51,804 bases of DNA from Elioraea rosea (GTDB lineage: Bacteria; Pseudomonadota; Alphaproteobacteria; Acetobacterales; Acetobacteraceae). The notes beneath the pieces are model-generated. The model worked only from the letters and a program-made list of their open reading frames with translations. It searched no databases and was not told the DNA's origin. The position numbers and the translations under genes are program-made. The stretch spans positions 1 through 51,804 of the forward strand of contig NZ_VFAC01000030.1 of assembly GCF_007644105.1 (NCBI RefSeq), in the 5' to 3' direction. Below, piece by piece: positions 1-10,131 of the stretch (positions are counted from its first letter, which is position 1; every line of letters begins with the position of its first letter).

Positions 1-157
1 CGTGCGGCCCGCCGGGCCCGAAGGCGCGCACGATGCCGTCGCTGACCACCGGCGCGGCGGCGCGCGCGTCACGCCCCCGCGCCGCACCGGCGAGCAGCAG
101 GGCGAGGGCCGATGCGCCGATCCCGCGCCGCGTCCCATGCAGCAATCCGTTCGTCAT
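1..157 (-). CDS. Exported protein, N-terminal part (possible periplasmic solute-binding protein)
   Basis: Minus-strand gene running off the left edge; 52 codons are visible. The ATG at 157 follows a strong GAAGGAG ribosome binding site. The first 35 residues look like a signal peptide: two arginines near residues 10-11, a hydrophobic run ALALLLAGAA, then DARAAAP as a likely cleavage region. The mature start VSDGIVRAFGPGGPH resembles periplasmic substrate-binding proteins of ABC type (molybdate-like), but too little is visible to be sure. It is divergent from the ECF sigma gene and has its own GGAAT-N16-CGTC site, which suggests membership of that regulon (inference). Confidence 0.6.
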   Translation of the reverse strand, partial: MTNGLLHGTRRGIGASALALLLAGAARGRDARAAAPVVSDGIVRAFGPGGPH

Positions 158-206
158 GTGTTTCTCCTTCGACCGGTGCCCGGCTCGCGGCCGGCACGCG
201 ACGTTG

Positions 207-231
207 GACGCGATGCGCGAGCGCTTATTCC
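207..231 (-). promoter_or_regulatory. Candidate ECF-sigma promoter for the leftward exported-protein gene
   Basis: Read on the minus strand, GGAAT (231-227) is separated by exactly 16 bases from CGTC (210-207), about 50 bases before the ATG at 157. This is the usual ECF-type layout (AAC/AAT -35 box, CGT -10 box). The same elements and spacing occur on the plus strand at 384-408 in front of the sigma gene. Confidence 0.5.
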
Positions 232-382
232 GCAGCCGTTGCCTCTCGTGCGGCCGCACGGGGCGCGAGATGCGGGCACGATCCAGCCATCCTGCGCGCA
301 GCCCCGCCGCACAGGAGGCGGCATCACCGATGCGTGATGACACGACGCCCTCGCCGCCGCGTGTAAAGAGCCAAGCCGCCAG

Positions 383-408
383 GGGAATAAACTGCGCCCC
401 GTGGCGTC
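383..408 (+). promoter_or_regulatory. Candidate autoregulatory ECF-sigma promoter
   Basis: GGGAAT (383-388), 16 bases, then CGTC (405-408), lying about 90 bases ahead of the sigma-factor ATG at 501. It matches the divergent site at 207-231 in both boxes and spacing, as expected if the sigma factor reads its own promoter. Confidence 0.5.
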
Positions 409-500
409 GCATGCCTGAAGGATCCCGGAGATGAGTCGATGATGTCCGATCAGGCCCGGCTTAGACGCAGTCCGCGATGCCCTGTGGCGGGTGTCGCCGA

Positions 501-1016
501 ATGACCTGGCGGTACCGCCATGACGCTGCAATCGACGCGGTGATCCCAGCGCTGCGCCGCTTCGCCTACGGCCTGACGCGGAATCAGCACGCGGCCGACG
601 ACCTGGTCCAGGACTGCTTGCTGCAGGCGCTGACGGCGACGCTGCCGCTGCGCCGCGAAGCCAGCCTGAAGCCCTGGTTGTTCAGCATCCTCTACCGGCG
701 CTTCGTCTCCGACCACCGCCGCGCCGTGCGCCGCGGCGGCGAGACCAGCTATCAGGAAGAGGTGCATGCGCCGCCCTCGCCGCCCGGCCACGATGCGCCG
801 CTGCTGCGGCGCGACCTCGTCGCCGCGCTCGCGCAGTTGCCGGAGGAGCAGCGCGCCCTGCTGCTGCTCGTGGGGGTGGAGGAGATGAGCTACAGGGACG
901 CCGCGGACCTGCTAGGCATACCGATCGGGACCGTGATGTCGCGCCTTGCGCGCGGGCGTTCGACGCTGCGTTCCCTGATGGAGGGTCGGGTCGTCCCGAT
1001 GCGTCGCCATGGCTGA
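501..1016 (+). CDS. ECF (sigma-70 family group 4) RNA polymerase sigma factor
   Basis: A 171-residue protein of the size typical for ECF sigma factors. Region 2 is seen at about residues 15-40 (RRFAYGLTRNQHAADDLVQD) and region 4 at about 108-160, with the helix-turn-helix YRDAADLLGIPIGTVMSRLA. The start at 501 (MTWRYRH) is preferred over the in-frame ATG at 477 because the longer start adds eight poorly conserved Cys/Arg-rich residues. Its stop overlaps the next gene by 8 bases, so the anti-sigma factor is translationally coupled. It probably transcribes itself and the divergent exported-protein gene from the GGAAT-N16-CGTC sites. Confidence 0.9.
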   Translation: MTWRYRHDAAIDAVIPALRRFAYGLTRNQHAADDLVQDCLLQALTATLPLRREASLKPWLFSILYRRFVSDHRRAVRRGGETSYQEEVHAPPSPPGHDAPLLRRDLVAALAQLPEEQRALLLLVGVEEMSYRDAADLLGIPIGTVMSRLARGRSTLRSLMEGRVVPMRRHG

Positions 1017-1782
1017 CCCGCGGCCGCTCGGGGAGGACGACCTGCAGGCCTTCGTCGACGGGCGCGCCGATGCCGAGGCCGCGGCGCGCGTCCAGGCCTA
1101 TCTCGCGGACCGCCCGGAGGTTGCCGCGCGCGTCGCGGCGATGGCCGGCGACCGCGCCGCGCTGAAGGAGGCGTTGCGACCCATCGCGGAGGAGCCGGTG
1201 CCGGCGCGGCTGCGCGTCTCCGTGGTGCGCGCGGCGCAGCGAGAGAGGGTGCCGCGCAGGACCGGCCAGCTCACCGCCATCGCCGCCGCCTCGCTCGTCC
1301 TCGGCCTGATCGGCGGGTGGCATGGCCGCGGGCTGCTGCCGCTCCCAGCGGGCGAGATGCGGGCGGAGGCGCCGATGGGCGATGCGGTCGCGGCCTATCG
1401 CGTCTTCGCCGCCGCGGGGCAGGTCGCGGCCGGGAACGGCCAGCCGGAGTTGGCGCGGGCGCTCGTGGAGCTCTCGGCGCGGGCCGGGCAGGCCGTGTCG
1501 CCGCCGGACTTCTCCGACCTCGGCCTCAGCCTGGTCGAGGGGCGGAAGCTCGCGACTGAGGACGGCTCGGCGGTGCTGCTGATCTACGCGGACGGAGAGG
1601 GCCGCCGCGTGACGCTCTACATCCGGCCGGACAGCGCCGGGCGCTCGGGTGGCGGGCAGCGCCTCGATGGCGGCGTGCGAACGCGCTACTGGTTCCGCTC
1701 CGGCCTTGGTATCGCGCTAAGCGCACCAGGCGAACGCGACGACCTCATCGACCGAGCCGACCTGTTTCAGCAGCGCCTATGA
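1009..1782 (+). CDS. Membrane-anchored anti-sigma factor
   Basis: A 257-residue protein overlapping the ECF sigma gene by 8 bases. The N-terminal ~80 residues are cytoplasmic and helical (DDLQAFVDGRADAEAAARVQ), similar to the anti-sigma domain of proteins annotated as transmembrane transcriptional regulators. One membrane segment follows at about 88-105 (AIAAASLVLGLIGG) and then a periplasmic domain. No zinc-binding HxxxCxxC motif is visible, so it is not a ZAS-type anti-sigma factor. It presumably holds the sigma factor at the membrane until an envelope signal arrives; the signal cannot be read from the sequence. Confidence 0.85.
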   Translation: MADPRPLGEDDLQAFVDGRADAEAAARVQAYLADRPEVAARVAAMAGDRAALKEALRPIAEEPVPARLRVSVVRAAQRERVPRRTGQLTAIAAASLVLGLIGGWHGRGLLPLPAGEMRAEAPMGDAVAAYRVFAAAGQVAAGNGQPELARALVELSARAGQAVSPPDFSDLGLSLVEGRKLATEDGSAVLLIYADGEGRRVTLYIRPDSAGRSGGGQRLDGGVRTRYWFRSGLGIALSAPGERDDLIDRADLFQQRL

Positions 1783-2164
1783 ACCGCGACACAACCCGAT
1801 GCGCCTCTTGCTCGGCTGCGATGAAATGCGGACGTGCCCAGGCGCGTGCAAAAACGTGTTGAACGTGGGCGCTGTCCGCCTTGAGATAAGCGGCGCGCTG
1901 TACGCGACGAGACCCCGCCTAAGGCCCCTTTGGCGCACCTCCTGCCAATCGTCCGGCGTGGTTCGTTTCGAGGCTGATCCCTCCGTCGCGGAAAATCTCG
2001 CTATCGCTTCCAATTGTGGCTCGAGGGCAGGGTGCCATCGCACGCCAAGCCATGTTGTCGCCACCGCACGCGGATGCGGGGTGAGCGCTGTGATCCGGCG
2101 TGTTGGTTTACCAGTCACCGTCCTTGGGGCTCAAGCAACAGCCGGTACCCCCGAAACGCAGAAA
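1783..2164. other. Stretch without a convincing gene
   Basis: About 380 bases after the anti-sigma gene. A 113-codon minus-strand reading frame (1777-2118) crosses it, but it has no recognisable domain, no good ribosome binding site and unremarkable codon use. It sits next to phage-tail remnants and is most likely decayed DNA. Confidence 0.4.
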
Positions 2165-2193
2165 GGCCCGCCCAGGGCTTTCCTGGACGGGCC
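2165..2193 (-). terminator. Rho-independent terminator of a phage-tail remnant
   Basis: GGCCCG-C-CCAGG / CCTGG-A-CGGGCC form an 11-pair stem with one mismatch around a 5-base loop; on the minus strand it is followed by TTTCTG. It lies just downstream of the tail remnant at 2240-2410, as the similar hairpin at 46348-46372 lies downstream of the better copy. Confidence 0.75.
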
Positions 2194-2239
2194 GATGCGC
2201 GAGAACGGGGGACGCGAGGCTCACGGCAGTCGAAGCAGT

Positions 2240-2410
2240 ACCCCCCGAATGCGCCCCAGCGGCGCTGATGAGCGCACGCGCGACGGGATCGCTGGGCGCG
2301 ATGCCTTGCTGCACCATGATGAGGTCGGCGAGCGCGGCGCGGTTCGCAGGATCGAATATGAGCGCGACGATCGCCTCCCATACTCCCGCGGCGGCGAGGG
2401 GCTCTGCCAC
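2240..2410 (-). pseudogene. Remnant A of a phage-tail gene (C-terminal half)
   Basis: The minus strand encodes a segment containing AGVWEAIVALIFDPANRAAL and MVQQGIAPSDPVARAL, nearly identical to residues 75-115 of the 46.4-46.8 kb protein. The N-terminal half is missing and the frame runs on past the natural end. It is one of at least five pieces of this gene in the window, all on the minus strand. Confidence 0.7.
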
Positions 2411-2928
2411 ACCGAGAGCGGCACGAGAGCTGTGGGCGGAGGTGCTCGATGGTTAAGCTTCTTCGGCGAAGCCTGTCCGCACGCTGTCGTGCGGCATGCG
2501 ACAAACGGTCGCGCTCGCGCTCGTTATCGGCCTTCTCCGACTCGGTACGAACCAATTCCTGACCCCTATTCCGGCGGTTGCGCCCCGCCGCTTCGGCGAT
2601 CTCGGCCTGGGAAGTTGCCGATCTAGGCTCCATTCCGGTGTTTATTCAATCGACAGCGTCGAGAAGGATGTTCACCCGCGGGTCGTGGCTGATCGGTGGG
2701 CCTGCTGTCCGCCCGGCCAGCAGCAAAAAGATCGGACTACGCAGCGGCCTCGTCGACTCGGAAGCGCACAGGAGTTGGCCCGCGGCTCGGTCCATTAGCC
2801 AACATCTGACACTTTTCAATCGATCCGCGAGTAGAAGGGCGTACTTCGCGCCTTGCGAGTGCCGCTCGCGGAGCGCCGCATGGGCTTGAGCGCCTGTAGC
2901 CACAACAGCGCTGCGGCGCCCCGGGATT

Positions 2929-2985
2929 AGCGGTCGCGCGCCGTACCGCCATACAGCCGACCGGCGGTGGTGCAGTTCGTGCGCA
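2929..2985 (-). pseudogene. Scrap of a phage tail-fibre-like C terminus
   Basis: Nineteen codons (MRTNCTTAGRLYGGTARDR) match the C-terminal end of the structural protein at 46.8-47.3 kb (MRMNGTTTG... then RLYGGAART). It lies upstream, on the minus strand, of tail remnant A, preserving the gene order of the better copy. The roughly 400 bases on either side (2411-2928 and 2986-3140) show no other gene. Confidence 0.6.
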
Positions 2986-3140
2986 TCGAACCGGGCAATG
3001 CTGCCCGCGGAGGGTCAAAGGGCGACCGTTGGCGAACCGTCGATGATTGGTAGAAGGAATTTTTTAATCATTATTGCACACAATTGACTGCGGCGGGCGG
3101 GAGTTCCGGTCGCCATCACACAGCAAGGAGCAGAAAGCCG

Positions 3141-3278
3141 ATGACCAAGCGTATTCGCCTTCCCGCTACGTCTAACGACTCCGGCAAGGTTCGTCTGGGT
3201 GGCATCATAAACCCAGTTCTGCGCAGTGTGTCCGACGCTGGGAAGGTCCGCTTGGGCGGCATCGCCCCGATCGTCTGA
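3141..3278 (+). CDS. 45-residue peptide with two GKVRLGGI repeats (copy 1)
   Basis: A short gene with a good ribosome binding site (AAGGAG at 3125-3130, 10 bases before the ATG). The peptide starts MTKRIRLPATS and then carries two copies of the unit D-(S/A)-G-K-V-R-L-G-G-I, at about residues 13-22 and 32-41, ending APIV. A second gene at 20344-20484 encodes the same layout; the two differ at many third codon positions while the repeat units stay conserved, which argues for real, selected coding. A strong hairpin follows immediately, so it looks like a single-gene transcript. There is no cysteine, membrane segment or signal peptide. I do not recognise the family; a modified or processed peptide is possible but unproven. 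Confidence 0.7.
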   Translation: MTKRIRLPATSNDSGKVRLGGIINPVLRSVSDAGKVRLGGIAPIV

Positions 3279-3287
3279 CATCGGTTT

Positions 3288-3322
3288 GCGGCTCGCCGTG
3301 CTGCTTTGGCATGGCGAGCCGC
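3288..3322 (+). terminator. Hairpin after repeat-peptide copy 1
   Basis: A perfect 10-bp stem (GCGGCTCGCC / GGCGAGCCGC) around a 15-base loop, starting 10 bases after the peptide stop codon. The downstream T-run is weak (TTCGGCATTT), so it may act as a terminator or as a 3'-end stabiliser. Confidence 0.6.
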
Positions 3323-3349
3323 TTCGGCATTTAAGCAAGGCCGCAGGTC

Positions 3350-3710
3350 CGCTGCTGACAGCACGACCTCCGGATCTGCTTCCGCGGCTGATTTGGGTTC
3401 ACGCAACCCGATCGTTTGGCGCAAAGCCCGGCTGGACTGTGGTCCTGTCTGAGAGCGCGCAGCGGTTCGCGGGATGAAACACAGGCGCGAAGATCGCCCA
3501 CAGACGCCCGCAGCCTTCAGGCGCTTGGCGAACAGCGCGAGCTGACGACCGCGTCAGGCGGCGGCGCTAGCTCGGCGTAGAGCTAGATCGTTGCATCGCA
3601 CGCCGCCGCCTCTGCAGCCAGCAGCGCCCTATCCATGCCGCTGAGCACGAGCACCGAGAGCCGCTCCGGATCGTCCCAGCGAAGGACGATGCCGCAGTGT
3701 CGAGATCTGA
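3350..3710 (-). pseudogene. Remnant B of the phage-tail gene
   Basis: Minus-strand pieces match the 46.4-46.8 kb protein. The N-terminal part is at about 3540-3700 (DDPERLSVLVLSGMD, then LAAEAA and YAELAPPPDA) with stop codons and frame changes. The tail AEADPEVVLS is at 3350-3400. The middle is lost or replaced. Confidence 0.65.
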
Positions 3711-3834
3711 CGGCACCAGCATGGCGGATCACACTCGGACCTTTGTGGTGCCATCATCGCAATTTCCTTAGTCGGGGTTTCGCTTCACTTCGCGCCCAGG
3801 CGGAGCGACGTGTTGGGGGCGCAGATTAAGATCG

Positions 3835-4250
3835 ATGCGGACTAATCGGGCGGAGCGGGTGGTGTTAACCAGCACCTGAGCCTCGAGGAGTTCCTGACAG
3901 TGAAGGCTGCATTCGACGCGCAGGTGGGCGAGCTTCAGGCGATGAGCGCCAACCACTTCGGCAACGACCCCGAGTGGGTGCTGTGGGGCCATGCGGCGAC
4001 GCTGGCCGACTGGAACCGATCGCTTCGCGAGGGACGTGCTGACGCTCGAGATCGATTACGGCTTTCGCGGTTTTACGATCCCTCCTGGCCGGGCTCGAGG
4101 CGTTCGGCGTTGAGGAGGAGTGCGACGCCCGTCCGCGCGACCAGCGGCTGGGCGTCGACGCGGCGCTCAGCGAAGCGCCGGAGAACACGGAACCCGATCC
4201 GGTGTGGGACAAACGACGACCATGCCCGGCTCTGCCGCGACCTGCAGGCG
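3835..4250 (+). pseudogene. Fused remnant: small helical protein joined to a DUF3489 N-terminal fragment
   Basis: From the ATG at 3835 (MRTN...) and after a frameshift, the sequence encodes SLEEFLTVKAAFDAQVGELQ and NHFGNDPEWVLWGHAA, matching the 80-residue protein at 21108-21350. It then jumps to a piece matching residues ~50-115 of the DUF3489 protein at 21445 (VLTLEIDYGFRGF, later RLGVDAALSEAPENTEP), also frameshifted. An internal deletion has therefore fused two neighbouring genes and removed the three-hairpin leader between them. The 48 bases before the ATG match those before the other two copies. Confidence 0.7.
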
Positions 4251-4263
4251 AGCGGCAAGGTTA

Positions 4264-4640
4264 GGCATCGTCCTCATGTGCCTCCGGCCATCCGAAATAG
4301 GCCATCACGCCATCGCCGAGAAACAGAGCGACGTGTCCCCCTCTGCGCGTACACATGCCGCCACGGCCGCGTGCTAATCTGCGACGCCTATGGCTAGATC
4401 CTCTGGACCGATGCGCACGGCCTTTGGCGTGAATCCGACAAGCTCGCAGAACATCACCGTGACTTGGCGCCGCTCGCCTTCGCCAAGCGTTGCTTGGGCT
4501 TGCCGGTATTCGTTCCCGGATCCAATCCGCCACGGATTGCCTTGACCGATTCGAGCATGCGGCGGCGGTGACCAACAGAACTTACGCCAAGATCTCTCAT
4601 GTCTTCCGTGGTCAGCAGAACCGGGAGAGCCTTCAACAGA
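4264..4640 (-). pseudogene. Remnant of a SAM-domain class III adenylate/guanylate cyclase
   Basis: Read on the minus strand, a SAM-like segment comes first (LPVLLTTEDMRDLGV, VGHRRRMLESVKAIRG; about 4530-4636). A frameshift leads to GERRQVTVMFCELVGFTP, the start of a class III cyclase catalytic domain. After a further stop and frameshift comes GGHVALFLGDGVMAYFGWPE ending AHEDDA at 4264. The order SAM domain, then cyclase, then usually an AAA/TPR region is known from large bacterial cyclases. Here only the first ~125 codons survive, in three frames, so it is dead. Confidence 0.75.
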
Positions 4641-4690
4641 AATCTTTAGGCCCGGGGAGATTCACAATTATCGATATGCTGGGGCACCCG

Positions 4691-4928
4691 CCTATGCGAG
4701 CTCCGCCCAGATTTCGCCACACGAAGTGTAGGTTTTCTGCGGCTTTCCGGCTGGCGGGTAAATCACGCAAGTAGGCAGGTTCAGAGAGAAAGAGGCGGGA
4801 GGGCGATTTTCGGCGCTCGTTTCCGACTTCGCATCCGCCAGTCGCAGCGCCAAACCCGCGGAAAACCTGCGCCCCAGGACGGGGGCCTTAGGGAGCGAGA
4901 GAGTTTGCGGTGCGAAGAGGTGGCGTAG
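4691..4928 (+). repeat. 238-bp interspersed repeat, copy a
   Basis: Begins CCTATGCGAGCTC and ends GAGGTGGCGTAG. It matches copy c at 31678-31914 over its whole length and copy b at 29122-29276 with an internal gap of about 80 bases. The minus strand of each full copy can encode the same short tail (PPAGKPQKTYT here, PPAGNPQKTYT in c), but no complete gene. No inverted terminal repeats are visible. Confidence 0.7.
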
Positions 4929-5130
4929 CAAAGGGAACCGAGTTTGGAACGTCTACCGTCCTTACCGTTAGAAAAAGGGGTAGCCGGTCGCCAGGCTCGC
5001 GCTTGTTGACGTCTTGCAGCGTTCGGCTTCATCCTAACGGCAAGGGGCCTTCCGCGATCGCCCCGTAAGGCTTCGGCTCAAGAATCGCGTCCACGCTTCC
5101 GTAATCCGGACGGACAGTGAGGGGCGTGTC

Positions 5131-5346
5131 GTGCCGAGTCCCGATCTCATCGCCATCGTGCAATGGACACGCGTCGCGGTAACCGCCGACGCACCCATCG
5201 TTGCCAACGTCCGAACGGACGAAGACCTCGCCAAGAATGTGCGCAGCCTGCCCATCGCGGTCCGTGGCCATGTGTTGGCGGGTCCCTTGTGGGGTGCCGT
5301 CACCGCCGCGGCAGGGCTGCCGCGGTGCTTTGCGATTGGCCAATGA
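5131..5346 (+). CDS. Possible small gene or C-terminal gene fragment ahead of the MFS transporter
   Basis: A 71-codon frame from a GTG at 5131 with high third-position GC, ending in a 4-base overlap (ATGA) with the MFS gene. The frame is open upstream back to a TAA at 5035 without an ATG, and the protein (WTRVAVTADAPIVANVRTDE, later VRGHVLAGPLWGA) looks like the tail of something longer. The family was not recognised. The overlap suggests it is, or was, co-translated with the transporter. Confidence 0.45.
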   Translation: MPSPDLIAIVQWTRVAVTADAPIVANVRTDEDLAKNVRSLPIAVRGHVLAGPLWGAVTAAAGLPRCFAIGQ

Positions 5347-6581
5347 GCGAGGCGGGCGCAGTGCCGCGACACGCGGCGGAGTGGCGGCATGCGATCCGCC
5401 CCGTGGTCTGGGCGCGCGGCCTGCGCGACTTCGGCGATGGCTTAGTCGCCGTGGTGCTGCCAGCCTATCTCGTGACGCTTGGCTTCGGCGCGCGCGAGGT
5501 CGGGGCGGTCGCCACCATCGCGTTGTTCGGCTCGGCACTGATGACGCTGGGCGTCGGCGTTCTCGGCACGCGCGTGGATCCGCGCAGCCTTCTTATTGCG
5601 GCAGCGGCGCTGATGATCGGAACGGGTCTTGGCTTTGCGGCGGCTGCAGGCTTCGCGCTGCTCGCCGCATTCGCCCTTTTCGGGACCATTAACCCCTCCG
5701 CCGGCAGCGTCAGTGTCTTTGCGCCGCTCGAACAGGTCGTGCTGACCTCGGCTGCGCCGGATGCGCGGCGCACGGCGGTCTTTGCGCAATACAGCCTTGT
5801 CGGTGCGCTCGCAGCCGCTACCGGTGCGTTGGCGGCGGCGGGGCCGGATGCGTTGGTCGGCCTTGGTTTCGGCGAACGCGACGCCATGCGGGCAGTCTTC
5901 CTGCTCTACGCGATGATTGGGCTCGCCTGTCTGTTTGCCTATCGCACGCTAGAACCAGTCCCGGCGGAGGCGCTGCGAATGGACCACGCGCCGCTGGGGC
6001 CGTCGCGGAGCATCGTCCTGAAACTCGCCGCCCTGTTCAGCGTCGACAGTTTTGCCGGCGGCCTTGCGGTGCAGGCTCTTCTCGCCTTGTGGCTGTTCGA
6101 GCGCTTCAACCTCTCGCTGGCGCAGGCAGGTGTGTTCTTCTTCTGGTCGGGCGTGCTGTCGGCCTTCTCCTTTCCTGTCGCGGCTTGGCTCGCGGCGCGG
6201 ATTGGGCTGATCAACACCATGGTTCTGACTCACATCCCGTCGAGCCTTTGCCTCATCGCGGCAATGTTCGCGCCCGGTGTCGAATGGGCGCTCGGCCTGC
6301 TGCTGCTGCGGGCGGCGCTGTCGCAGATGGATGTGCCGACGCGGACCTCCTATGTCATGGCTGTCGTTACGCCACAGGAGCGCACCGCGGCGGCAAGCTT
6401 CACAAGTGTGCCGCGCAGCCTTGCGGCCGCGGCCGGGCCTGCAATTTCGGGAGCAGTCTTTGCCGCGGGATGGCATGCGGCCCCTTTCATCGTCTGCGGT
6501 CTGCTTAAGGTAGCCTATGATCTCGCGCTGCTCTGGGCCTTCCGCCACATCCGGCCGCCGGAGGAGCATGCACGGGGCTGA
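5343..6581 (+). CDS. MFS transporter
   Basis: A 412-residue, very hydrophobic protein with about 12 predicted membrane segments, the normal length for a major facilitator permease. The first helix region contains WARGLRDFGDGLVAVVLPAY and a charged loop follows the second helix (GTRVDPRS). The second half contains LRAALSQMDVPTRTSYVMAV, typical of drug/metabolite-efflux MFS members. The ATG at 5343 overlaps the preceding frame by 4 bases. Substrate cannot be read from the sequence. The 130 bases after it show no gene. Confidence 0.88.
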   Translation: MSEAGAVPRHAAEWRHAIRPVVWARGLRDFGDGLVAVVLPAYLVTLGFGAREVGAVATIALFGSALMTLGVGVLGTRVDPRSLLIAAAALMIGTGLGFAAAAGFALLAAFALFGTINPSAGSVSVFAPLEQVVLTSAAPDARRTAVFAQYSLVGALAAATGALAAAGPDALVGLGFGERDAMRAVFLLYAMIGLACLFAYRTLEPVPAEALRMDHAPLGPSRSIVLKLAALFSVDSFAGGLAVQALLALWLFERFNLSLAQAGVFFFWSGVLSAFSFPVAAWLAARIGLINTMVLTHIPSSLCLIAAMFAPGVEWALGLLLLRAALSQMDVPTRTSYVMAVVTPQERTAAASFTSVPRSLAAAAGPAISGAVFAAGWHAAPFIVCGLLKVAYDLALLWAFRHIRPPEEHARG

Positions 6582-6713
6582 AAAACTGCATCACAACCGA
6601 GGCCACGGTTGGGCCAAACAGCTACTCCCAGCGGAGCGCAAGGCACCGAGGACGTCGGGAAGCTTACGTCCTCGACCCAAGACACAATCACTCCTTGGGG
6701 CTGGGCGGGCGCC

Positions 6714-7195
6714 CTACTCCTGCGGAGCGCGAGCGATGCTCGCCCGCCGCAGCATCCCGCCCGCGCGTGTGTGGCCGCTATTCCCATTCGTCGACGGTAA
6801 CGGCGTCTCCTCACCGGAAATGCCCTCCAGGATTGGACAGTCCGGTCGATGGTCGCCGTGGCAGGCGGTGGCCAGTTGCCGCAGCGTGTTGGCCATCGCG
6901 TGCAGGGCCTTCGCCTTGTCTTCGATGGCCGCTACATGCGCCATGGCGAGGCGCTTCACCTCGGCGCTGGCCCGCGCCCGGTCGCGCCAGAGGCTGGGCA
7001 GCTCCTCGATCTCCGCCAGTGGGAAGCCGAGATCGCGGGCGTTGCGGATGAAGCGCAGCGCGTGCACGTCGTCGGGGCGGTAGACGCGGTAGCCGCTCTC
7101 TGTCCGCGGTGCCGCGGGCAGCAGGCCGTTCGCCTCGTAGTGGCGGATCATCTTGACCGAGACGCTCGAGGCCTTCCCTGCTTCGCCGATATTCA

Positions 7196-7196
<1 letters not shown>
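6714..7196 (-). CDS. cueR: CueR-like MerR-family copper-responsive regulator
   Basis: A 160-residue MerR-family activator. The N-terminal winged helix is clear (MNIGEAGKASSVSVKMIRHY, then GYRVYRPDDVHALRFI), followed by a dimerisation helix. A C-terminal metal loop CHGDHRPDCPIL (about 112-124) has the two cysteines that bind Cu(I) in CueR; the neighbouring residues are also CueR-like. The last ~30 residues are longer than in typical CueR and Arg-rich. It is the last gene of the minus-strand copper unit, sharing one base with the CopA stop (TGATG); the GTG at 7199 is an alternative start. It probably acts at the 9989-10019 operator. Confidence 0.88.
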
Positions 7197-9475
<2,279 letters not shown>

Positions 9476-9487
9476 GCCGTAGCCGGC

Positions 9488-9736
9488 CTAGCTGACGGCG
9501 CCGAGCACCGCCGCGAGAGCCGGGGTGCCGTCGAAGCGGACCTCGGCCCGCTCGGTCGCGAGGTTCACGGCGGCGGCGGCCACGCCGGGCACGGCCGCGA
9601 TGGCCCGCTCGACGCGGCGAACGCAGGAGGCACAGGTCATGCCCTCGATCGGGACCGAGAGCGTGGCGTCCGGCGAAGCGGAGGTGGACGCCGGGAGCGC
9701 GGGCATCCACTCCGTGATGTTAGTGTCGGGGGCCAT
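9488..9736 (-). CDS. First HMA (heavy-metal-binding) domain of CopA, separated by an in-frame TAG
   Basis: 82 residues: a short N-terminal extension, then an HMA domain with [20 protein letters not shown] (about 32-51). It ends LAAVLGAVS at the TAG. Beyond the stop the frame continues [11 protein letters not shown] straight into the second HMA domain, which is the usual continuation of an HMA fold (the terminal AGY belongs to this domain). It is therefore the 5' part of copA, cut by one nonsense codon, perhaps making a small soluble copper-binding protein. The ATG at 9736 lies 16 bases after the copZ-like gene. Confidence 0.8.
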   Translation of the reverse strand: MAPDTNITEWMPALPASTSASPDATLSVPIEGMTCASCVRRVERAIAAVPGVAAAAVNLATERAEVRFDGTPALAAVLGAVS

Positions 9737-9752
9737 CGCGGTTGCTCCTGCC

Positions 9753-9953
9753 TCAGGCCCGGGGGGTGTTGGCGTAGCCGGCGGCGGCGATGGCGGCGGA
9801 GAGGCTTGCCGCGCTCGCGCTCGAGGTCACGCTGATGCTGTGCGTGGCGAGGGTCGCCTGGACCTTTGCCACGGGATCGACCGACTGCACGGCCTGCGTG
9901 ATCGTCTTCACGCAGTGGCCGCAGGTCATGTCGGGAACGTCGAAGTGCTGCAT
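9753..9953 (-). CDS. copZ: Copper chaperone, CopZ-like
   Basis: A 66-residue single HMA domain: [18 protein letters not shown] places the Cu(I)-binding MxCxxC motif at residues 9-14. It ends with the [11 protein letters not shown] tail typical of the fold. The start at 9953 follows a GGAG site (CAGGAGACAACC). It is the first gene after the CueR-type promoter and would hand Cu(I) to the CopA HMA domains encoded next. Confidence 0.9.
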   Translation of the reverse strand: MQHFDVPDMTCGHCVKTITQAVQSVDPVAKVQATLATHSISVTSSASAASLSAAIAAAGYANTPRA

Positions 9954-9988
9954 GGTTGTCTCCTGTCGCAGCGTTGCGGGAGACAGGA

Positions 9989-10019
9989 CCTCTAGACCCT
10001 CCCATCGTTGGAGGGTCAA
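9989..10019 (-). promoter_or_regulatory. CueR-type promoter/operator of the copZ-copA-cueR unit
   Basis: On the minus strand: -35 TTGACC (10019-10014), a 19-base spacer, and -10 TAGAGG (9994-9989). The spacer region holds a perfect inverted repeat ACCCTCC-N7-GGAGGGT (9996-10016). A palindrome inside an over-long 19-base spacer is the hallmark of MerR-family metal promoters, where the metal-bound regulator realigns the two boxes. Confidence 0.9.
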
Positions 10020-10131
10020 GCGGCAGTTCCACTGCTTGGCCTACAGCAACACTTTGTCACAACCAGGCAACGCGATGGTTGGGCACGCTCGTCACAGTCC
10101 GCAGCTCGCGGCTTCGGCTCAAGGAGGTCCT

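Noticed and set aside
2646-2903. 85-codon minus-strand frame between phage remnants
   Set aside because: No recognisable domain, no good ribosome binding site and mixed codon use; not enough to call a gene.
4691-4928. Reading the repeat's minus-strand frame (79 codons, PPAGKPQKTYT) as a gene
   Set aside because: Only the last ~25 codons are similar between copies, the starts differ, and the frame is not kept across the element, so conservation is of DNA rather than a full protein.
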